A stretch of DNA of 64,000 nt from Guyanagaster necrorhizus (taxonomy: Eukaryota; Basidiomycota; Agaricomycetes; Agaricales; Physalacriaceae): positions 835,993 through 899,992 of the forward strand of contig NW_025064898.1 of assembly GCF_019112545.1 (NCBI RefSeq), given 5' to 3'. Each line of letters opens with the position of its first letter. The stretch's first letter is position 1. Shown in pieces: positions 59,001-64,000 of this stretch. The notes under the pieces are model-generated. The model saw nothing but the letters and a program-made list of their open reading frames with translations. It did no database searches and was not told the origin of the DNA. The position numbers and the translations under genes are program-made.

Positions 59001-60122
59001 TTCTTCTCTCCCTTCATTTGCCTTAGCCGCTAGGTTATTGGCATGATGTACTGCTCGGATGTGGATTTCCTTTTGCAGGTCTACTGCCAGGATGGTTTCA
59101 CCATCCTCCATTTCTTCGTCCCACCGGTCTTCCGGATCCCCGTCGGGCAATTCATATGGGATCTTCCTACACCTGCATCTGGCAAACGTGATGCGACCAG
59201 TTTTCCAATTGATCAGCGGGTTGTGACGGATGAGCCAGTCATGGCCGAGGAAGAGTTCTTTGGTTCCTAGATCCGTTACCGCCAGATCGATCCGTTCGGA
59301 ATGATCTCCGATGGTCAACCTGAGCTCGACGAATTCCGTGATGGAACCAGCCTGGTTCTTTGTTCCGTCGGTATTGTATACTGGTATAGGGGCCGCCGTT
59401 GCCCTTGTTGGAAGTTGATGCCTGTCGACGAAGGCTCGGTTGATCGAACTCCCCGTGCAGCCACTGTCAATTAGGGCGGTGACCTGGTGGGTGGTTCGAC
59501 TGGTCAACACTTCGATTTGGCCTTTTATGACTAAATCCCATCCAGGGGTCTTGGTTCGTAGAATGTATTTTTTTGGCCCTCGAAGTTCGTCTAGCCACTC
59601 GAGAGCACGGCAGCGCTCAGCCTTCTTGATTCCTTCAATCAGCTCGTCTACGACTTCTTCGGCTCTCGCCTGATGGATCCAATTTCGAAGTACGGCTTTC
59701 GCCGCTGCTTCGTTCTTGGCATCCTTGATGGCCCTCCATGTCCATTCGGTGTCGAATGGCTTGAGCCACGTGATGGGACCCTCTGTCCCTGTTCGGCCCG
59801 TAGGCGTTTGAGTTTCTTTTTGCGATTCAATGGTGTGTCTGGTGAATAACTGGGATATATTCGAATGCGTAGGGGGCGACATAGATGTAGCTACGGGAAT
59901 GCTATTAGTCCGACTAGCGGCTGTTGCTGACACACCATTAAGTCCTTTGGCCAGTTCAGTGGAATCGCTCACTGACTGGCCCCGTCTTTTACCTCCTCGA
60001 CCTTGGTTTCCTTTCCAAGGTCCTCCTCTTCCTTTTGAAGTTCGGCGATCTGTGCCCATATGTCTTCTCGGGTTCGCTTCTTCTTTGGGCAGTCTTTCGC
60101 CATGTGCCCCTTCTGTCCACAA
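56079..60122 (-). pseudogene. pol: E11 pol: protease, RT, RNase H, integrase, chromodomain (two TGA stops)
   Basis: The protein makes the DNA copy and inserts it. The frame opens after a TAA just above 60122, so it overlaps gag by about 154 bases in the -1 frame. It has no strong ATG of its own and is probably made by a -1 frameshift. Protease: ALIDSGCTGSSIN (about 59450-59485). [22 protein letters not shown] (about 58700-58760) and YLDD (about 58395-58410). RNase H: EADSSEGAIGAVLSQEQ and WTDHQNLRY (about 57738-57990). Integrase: HHCC knuckle (about 57215-57365), then the catalytic D, D and E in ISVDMITG, ISDRGPQF and ANQEVEKY. GPF module: TGPFPIIAKIG. Chromodomain: DYLVSWKGYG (56090-56220), which in relatives directs integration to marked chromatin. 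All catalytic residues are present. TGA stops at 57735-57737 and 56544-56546 break it. Confidence 0.93.
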
Positions 60123-63013
60123 TTAAAGCATTTTCCTTCCTTCTTCATACGATCAATGTCCATTGGCTTTCCGGTCCCAGTATAAGTTGTGCCGGTCCTG
60201 GTCTTCTGCGCGCTGTATGAGGGGGTGGTGTTTGACGAGGAGCCCGAGGTTTTTCCGGCAGTTTGCCCCGGCTTGTTCGGGGTTGGCGGGGTCGGCTTTT
60301 TGGAATACTCCTGCAATGTCGTTGCCTCCGCTTTCTGCCTTTGTCGCTCCTTGTACATCTCGATGATCCTTTCCTTCCACTCATCATACCCTACCGGCAT
60401 CAACATTTTGATGCCCATGGCAGAGATCATCGTGAGGTACGAGGAGGGGACTCCTCGCTTGAGCGCTTCCACCATCCGTCCGTCGTTTGCAGTGTCTTCC
60501 CTGATCCCGGCGAGCTTCGCAAGTCGTTCTAGCTCATCGAAGTAGTCCGTGGCCGCCTTATCCCCCATCTTGTACTCCTTGATCTTCTGTTTATGCACTT
60601 CTTGAACGGCAGGATCGATGAATTTGTCGTTCAGCATGCGCTTAAAGACCGGCCACGAGGGATATCGGTAGTGGTCCCTGGTGGTTGATCGGAAGTTCGG
60701 GGAAATAAGAATCCACCACGTCTTGGCCTTATCTTCTAGGTAGGAGGTGGCGAAGGCGACCTTGTTCATGTCGGTTCCGATGTATCCGACATAGACTTCG
60801 AAATACTGTTCGCAATCTACCAGGAATCGGTCAATGTCGTCGGAGACCCCCTTGAAGGGGCGCGGTTTTCAAAGGAGGTCGGGGTGGCATTGTAAGACGT
60901 TGGCGTTGTGCGGGAGTGCCCCCATCGGGTTGGGCCATCCGTCGAATGGTGGTTGTTTCCATTCCGCGGGTGGTCCAGGGAAAGAGTGTAGGGAATTGTC
61001 GTCAGCGACTGGGCTTCCTTTTGGGTCAGTTACCCGGACGATCACTCCGTCCCGTACTGTGAATCCGAGGCGGACCGCCTCGGGGTCGTTCCGAATGGGG
61101 TCTTTCCCACTCGACTCTGCTTGATCCGGGGGGGGTTGTCCGCCGAGGAGCCGACTCCCTTTGCCGGTCCAAGGATTTCGGGTTTGAGCGGCTTGCCATG
61201 CCGGTCGATCTCTTGTGCGGATGAGCCGTGAAGCCGTACTTCGGATTGACGGATTGTCGTCGGCCCAGCTCCGAATAGAGGGGGCGACGTAAACAGCTCG
61301 TCTCGGTGGAACGGGGGGGGTACACGGCATTGGTGCCGGTGTCTTTGTTTTGTTGTCAGGCCGATATGGGGGTATCGGCATGAGGGGGTCCTCTGGGTGC
61401 CGTCGCCCATATTCCCTCCATGCGTATTCCGTCGCGGCATACTGTAGAATTTTTTCTTTTTCAGTCCCTGCCGCATACCTGTACTCAAGTCCTAAGGACG
61501 TCGCCTGCCAGTGCGCGTCCTGCCATAGGTAATTCCTCCCCTGCTCGTATAACTCTTGATACTCCTTGCCCCTGGCCCTTTCAATCTCTTCTCGCAGTGC
61601 CTCTTCATCTGTATCTTCTCCCGCTCGTTCCAGCCGTTGTTGATATGGGTCGTCACTGTCCTCGTCGTCCTCCTCGTCGCCCTCGGCCCCGCTGTCCTCT
61701 CCCTCGAGGAGGGAACTGATGGGCTGGTCGTAAATGGATGGTACGAGAGGATGAAGGGTCATCGGGGACCCTTCCGTTGACTTGGGTGCTGGGCCCGGCG
61801 TCCCCTCGATCGCTGGTTCGAGCGATGGGAGGGCTTCTGAGCCGACTGTATCGTGTTTCGCCGCGCGCTCTCGTCTCCTCCAGTTCTCGGCTATAGCAGC
61901 TGAAGAGTCGCTGGAACTCGGGGTTAAGGAACTGTCGAGCGACCCTGCTGCCCAGGAATCGCTGGAGAGCCCTGTCGGAGACGTGGGCATTGTCGGGTAC
62001 TCGGAGCCCGTAGGCTCCGAGGACGGAGTCGGCGTCTGATGGAATGGTGTCAGTGCGGGCGGGATATTCAAGGTCGACGGTTCGGGGTTCTCCCGTTCCC
62101 CCACGTCGGATGGCCTCGTTCCAACTGACGATGCTGGCCGGTCCTGTCCACGGATCGTCTTCTGAGTCGGGCTCTCTGAAAGGGGATCCAGAGTCGGAAC
62201 GGAGCACATACTCCCTGGGGGAGGCTGACCCCATTCTCTCAATCTCCTCTCTCCTCCTCTGTGCTCATCCTTGTCGGTCGTACTCTGCAGCTTCGTATTG
62301 CTCTCGGGCTTCCTCTCGGACGTAGTCAGCGAGCTCCTCCTGGGTTCGCCTAATGTCCTCCTCTCACTCTTGGTTCTGCTGCTGCTGTCTGACTGCCTCA
62401 TCGTAGTCGAAGGGGACGTTAAGGTCCCACTCTGGGAATATCCTTTGTATAATTCTTCTCGTGGCAGCCCTTCCCCTTTCACTGGCGGTTCCAGTTTCGG
62501 GCTCACTTCCCACATGGAGGTGTCGATATGGGTCCCCTGCTGCAGAGATGGCGATGTCCGCGTTGTCGTAGTCGGGATGGATATCCCTTCCTCTCGGGTT
62601 GTCGACCCCCAGCCTGCTGACGGACGGACTGGAGCCGGAGTCGGGCTCAGTGGGGGTTTCGGGGGGGTTCTGGGGGGAGTTGGGACTTTCGCAGGGTCCC
62701 GTAGCCATCCGAGCGGCATCAAGGGAGTCCCGAGCGTGGTTTCCAATCCCTGAGGGAATTGGGGAGGCGAGATGTTCGGGGGAGCCTGCTGGAGTGGCGT
62801 AGTTGGAGACCTCGGTGGGCTCCTGAGGGACGTTCGTCGTCCACGGGTTCCTGAACCCTGTGAGAGCAGGGTGGCGGTCTCCGACGTGTCGTCGGGGGCG
62901 TTCGGGTCCTTCTTCCTCATGAAGGCTCCTCTGATCCGGGTCGCTATTCCCAGTTTCTGGTACGGGTCCCCCTTGCGGGAAGAAGGACATTCTGACGGAG
63001 AGGGGGATGTCAT
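59969..63013 (-). pseudogene. gag: E11 gag: Pro/Ser-rich region, capsid-type domain, CCHC knuckle (one TGA)
   Basis: Gag would form the particle and bind the RNA. From the ATG at 63013 the frame runs about 1014 codons to the stop at 59969-59971, with one TGA at 60869-60871. E9 has Arg there and E6 has Trp. Residues 1 to about 430 overlap ORF A in another frame, are Ser/Pro/Thr-rich and are less conserved than ORF A. From PSIYDQPISSLLEGED (about 61730) the frame is conserved in all copies: an acidic stretch (DEEDDEDSDD), RARGKEYQELYEQ, ILQYAATEYA, and the capsid-type domain (GVSDDIDRFL to EMYKERQRQKAE, about 60850-60350). The knuckle CFNCGQKGHMAKDC (about 60085-60140) follows. Gag of ordinary chromoviruses is a few hundred residues, so this one is very long. 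Confidence 0.85.
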
Positions 63014-63215
63014 GGAAGGGGAGGTCGGGGGTTACGTTTCGTAGTATCTGCTGAATCTGCTGAAATGCTTGATAGTGCCTGACTATCCAAGCTGCTACTG
63101 ATTGTCTTCCGCGGCAAAGGGTGATGATCGCTAAGAGACTGAGCAATATTCCGATAATGGAAGCTATTAGCTCAAAGAAGTCGTGATTGAGGTCTGCGGT
63201 TGTTACTGGAGGCAT
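61653..63215 (-). pseudogene. E11 ORF A: leader ORF with N-terminal membrane helix (two TGA stops)
   Basis: This frame starts at the ATG at 63215 (MPPVTTADL), 56 bases after the LTR, and is the first reading frame of the transcript. It ends at 61653 after about 520 codons, with TGA at 62364-62366 and 62265-62267. Residues about 12-32 (FFELIASIIGILLSLLAIIT) form one strongly hydrophobic helix, followed by SVAAWIVRHYQAFQQIQQIL and NVTPDLPFHDIPLS. Later blocks shared with E6 and E9 are SGIGNHARDSLDAARM, VPFDYDEAVRQQQQNQ, DPWTGPAS and DNAHVSDRALQRFLGSRV. I do not recognise a family. It may be an N-terminal extension of Gag joined by a +1 shift near 61730, or a separate membrane-associated protein. 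Standard Ty3/gypsy chromoviruses have no such ORF. Confidence 0.75.
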
Positions 63216-63257
63216 TCGGTTTCTCAGCACAATTGGGCTTGAGAAAGGGAACGAGGA

Positions 63258-63271
63258 AGCTTCGAGCTAAT
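63258..63271 (-). promoter_or_regulatory. E11 primer-binding site, self-complementary type
   Basis: In sense ATTAGCTCGAAGCT, starting one base after the LTR. The 13 bases at 63258-63270 are perfectly complementary to the LTR segment at 63427-63439, the predicted first bases of the RNA. No tRNA 3' end (ending in CCA, so a site starting TGG) is seen. Confidence 0.83.
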
Positions 63272-63426
63272 TGTTAAGCCCAGGCGACACGTGACAAGAC
63301 AACACATGATAGACAAGTGTCCCTTCGCACTTCGAGGGATCACCTGAATCCACTTATGATGTTATCGACTCGGTGTGTCACAAGGCCACGAAGTGGCTCG
63401 AGAGTAGAATGGTATGAATATAAACT

Positions 63427-63473
63427 TTAGCTCGAAGCTGGGATATACCAGCGAGAGCGGTCGGTCTTAAATA
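63427..63473 (-). promoter_or_regulatory. E11 core promoter and predicted transcript start
   Basis: In sense, TATTTAAG (plus-strand 63466-63473) lies about 30-34 bases before AGCTTCGAGCTAA (63439 down to 63427). That spacing places the RNA 5' end at or next to the sequence that pairs with the primer-binding site. Confidence 0.65.
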
Positions 63474-63644
63474 CTATACAGATAGTGCTAATATTACAAC
63501 TACTTATTGTGTCGTTCTGTGTCCATGGTGCCCGTTGTCCTTGAGCATTGTTGTCGTACATAAAAGGGTAATTGTGCGTCGTCGAGCGAGTTGTATCTAG
63601 GCGGCATAGTTGTGCTTACTAAGCCCTTCCCATGGTCTCGTGCT

Positions 63645-63666
63645 ATGACTAAGCATAAATAGGGGT
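63645..63666 (-). promoter_or_regulatory. Conserved U3 box with TTAGTCA
   Basis: In sense CCCCTATTTATGCTTAGTCA, about 30-55 bases from the U3 end. A version of it is kept in the LTRs of E2, E3, E4, E5, E6 and E10, and the TTAGTCA core is kept in E9, although the rest of U3 is diverged. TTAGTCA/TGACTAA is the type of site bound by fungal AP-1/Yap1-like bZIP factors. The binding is inferred. Confidence 0.5.
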
Positions 63667-63698
63667 AAAAAGGGAAAAGAAGTGGAAAAATCGTAACA

Positions 63699-63703
63699 AT
63701 TCA
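63699..63703. repeat. E11 target-site duplication, right copy (ATTCA)
   Basis: ATTCA after the E11 5' LTR, identical to 55614-55618. Confidence 0.95.
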
Positions 63704-64000
63704 TTATTCATTGAAACATTGCAGAGGAGTTTGTAAGGCCAAAGAATATAACTGTTAGTTTGAACAGCCTCCAGTTGGTCCAGAAAGCTGCCTTCCACTC
63801 ATCACCTTCTCTGATGCATATGTTGTTATATCCTTATCTGACATCCAGTTTAGTATAGTACTGCACTCTCCATAGTTTGTTCATCAGTTCTAAAATCAGC
63901 AGAAGTAGATAATAATTTTTGATTGTCATTTTATTTAGTTTTTGGTAATCCTGAACAGGTCAGAGTTTTCTGTCCTTCTTTTTGACAAAAAAGAATGGAG
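63704..64000 (-). pseudogene. pol: E10 RT, continuation on the far side of E11
   Basis: The antisense reading continues the E10 RT exactly where 55618 left off. It covers the MMN-type helix, the NSPATFQ region, FRTN, the DVRWGYN region and the first VKKKDGK motif at the window edge. It is decayed like the left part. Confidence 0.85.

Larger units (their letters stand above)
55619..63698 (-). mobile_element. E11: youngest, near-intact Ty3/gypsy chromovirus
   Basis: 8080 bp, two 427 bp LTRs, TG...CA ends and an exact ATTCA duplication. The LTRs differ at about 9 positions (about 2%), and at least five of these are CpG transitions. The coding part is ORF A, gag (+1 to ORF A) and pol (-1 to gag, same frame as ORF A). 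There are no frameshifts and only five internal stops, all TGA, at plus-strand 62364-62366, 62265-62267, 60869-60871, 57735-57737 and 56544-56546. CpG is abundant, unlike all surrounding copies. It serves as the reference for reading the rest of the window. Confidence 0.96.
63272..63698 (-). repeat. E11 5' LTR
   Basis: 427 bp, the promoter-carrying copy. It differs from 55619-56045 at about nine positions. Sense order: U3 with the TTAGTCA box, a TATTTAAG box, the predicted start AGCTTCGAGC, then about 168 bases to the LTR end. Confidence 0.96.
52768..64000 (-). mobile_element. E10: decayed minus-strand Ty3/gypsy copy, split by E11
   Basis: The E10 parts are 52768-55618 and 63704-64000, which runs off the window. 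The 3' LTR is 52768-53226. Chromodomain, integrase, RNase H and part of RT follow. E11 is inserted in RT with an exact ATTCA duplication, after which RT continues in register. The 5' half of the copy is outside the window. CpG is nearly absent, in sharp contrast with E11 inside it. Confidence 0.9.

Noticed and set aside
60083..60089. CCCAAAG as a -1 slippery heptamer in E11 at the zinc knuckle
   Set aside because: It fits the X-XXY-YYZ pattern in the gag frame, but E9 and E3 do not keep it, and a final G is a poor last base in eukaryotic sites.
63258..63270. LTR/primer-site pairing as a mere effect of the palindrome AGCT
   Set aside because: AGCT at both ends contributes to self-complementarity, but the pairing covers 13 bases. 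It is kept in E2, where the AGCT ends are gone on both partners.
55619..63698. Reassignment of TGA as a sense codon, since all five E11 stops are TGA
   Set aside because: Older copies have TAG and TAA at comparable rates in the same family, and CGA-to-TGA by CpG loss explains the bias without recoding.

Overview
The window is a gene-free nest of transposable elements. Its backbone is a set of Ty3/gypsy LTR retrotransposons of the chromovirus type: Gag with a CCHC knuckle, protease, reverse transcriptase, RNase H, integrase and a C-terminal chromodomain. I can separate about eleven copies, named E1 to E11. The window also holds a pogo/Tigger-type DNA transposon, one short TG...CA solo LTR and one 1.3 kb non-coding insertion. 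I found no host gene, rRNA, tRNA or CRISPR array. The chromovirus and pogo protein styles resemble those of filamentous basidiomycetes (Agaricomycetes-like). That assignment is an inference from family resemblance.

Layout. 1-6145: E1 (+), entering from the left, with a pogo element (3610-5949) in its integrase region. 6146-14187: E2 (-), with both LTRs. 14188-29745: E3 (+), split by E4 (+, 15283-24889) and carrying a 217 bp solo LTR in its integrase. 29746-41801: E5 (+), split by E6 (+, 30533-38696). 41802-43377: remnants of minus-strand copies (E7). 43378-52767: E8 (+), split by E9 (+, 44115-52627). 52768-64000: E10 (-), split by E11 (-, 55619-63698), which is the youngest and best preserved copy. 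Target-site duplications are exact for E11 (ATTCA), E9 (AATCT), the solo LTR (ACCTC) and the pogo element (TA), and one base off for E6 (AGCAT/AGGAT).

How an element works. The order is LTR, a primer-binding site one base after the LTR, ORF A (an N-terminal membrane-type helix followed by an acidic, proline-rich region), Gag in the +1 frame relative to ORF A, then Pol in the -1 frame relative to Gag, then a hairpin, a polypurine tract and the 3' LTR. The primer-binding site matches no tRNA end that I recognise. It is the reverse complement of 12-13 bases of the element's own LTR, about 30 bases downstream of a TATA-like box. This is the Tf1 type of self-priming. The pairing is kept where both partners have changed together (E2 against E11 against E9), which is the most interesting signal in the window.

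Decay. Old copies have almost no CpG and are full of TGA/TAG/TAA codons, yet several keep one reading frame over kilobases. E11 is still CpG-rich and is interrupted only by five TGA codons. This points to a CpG-directed C-to-T process acting on repeats.
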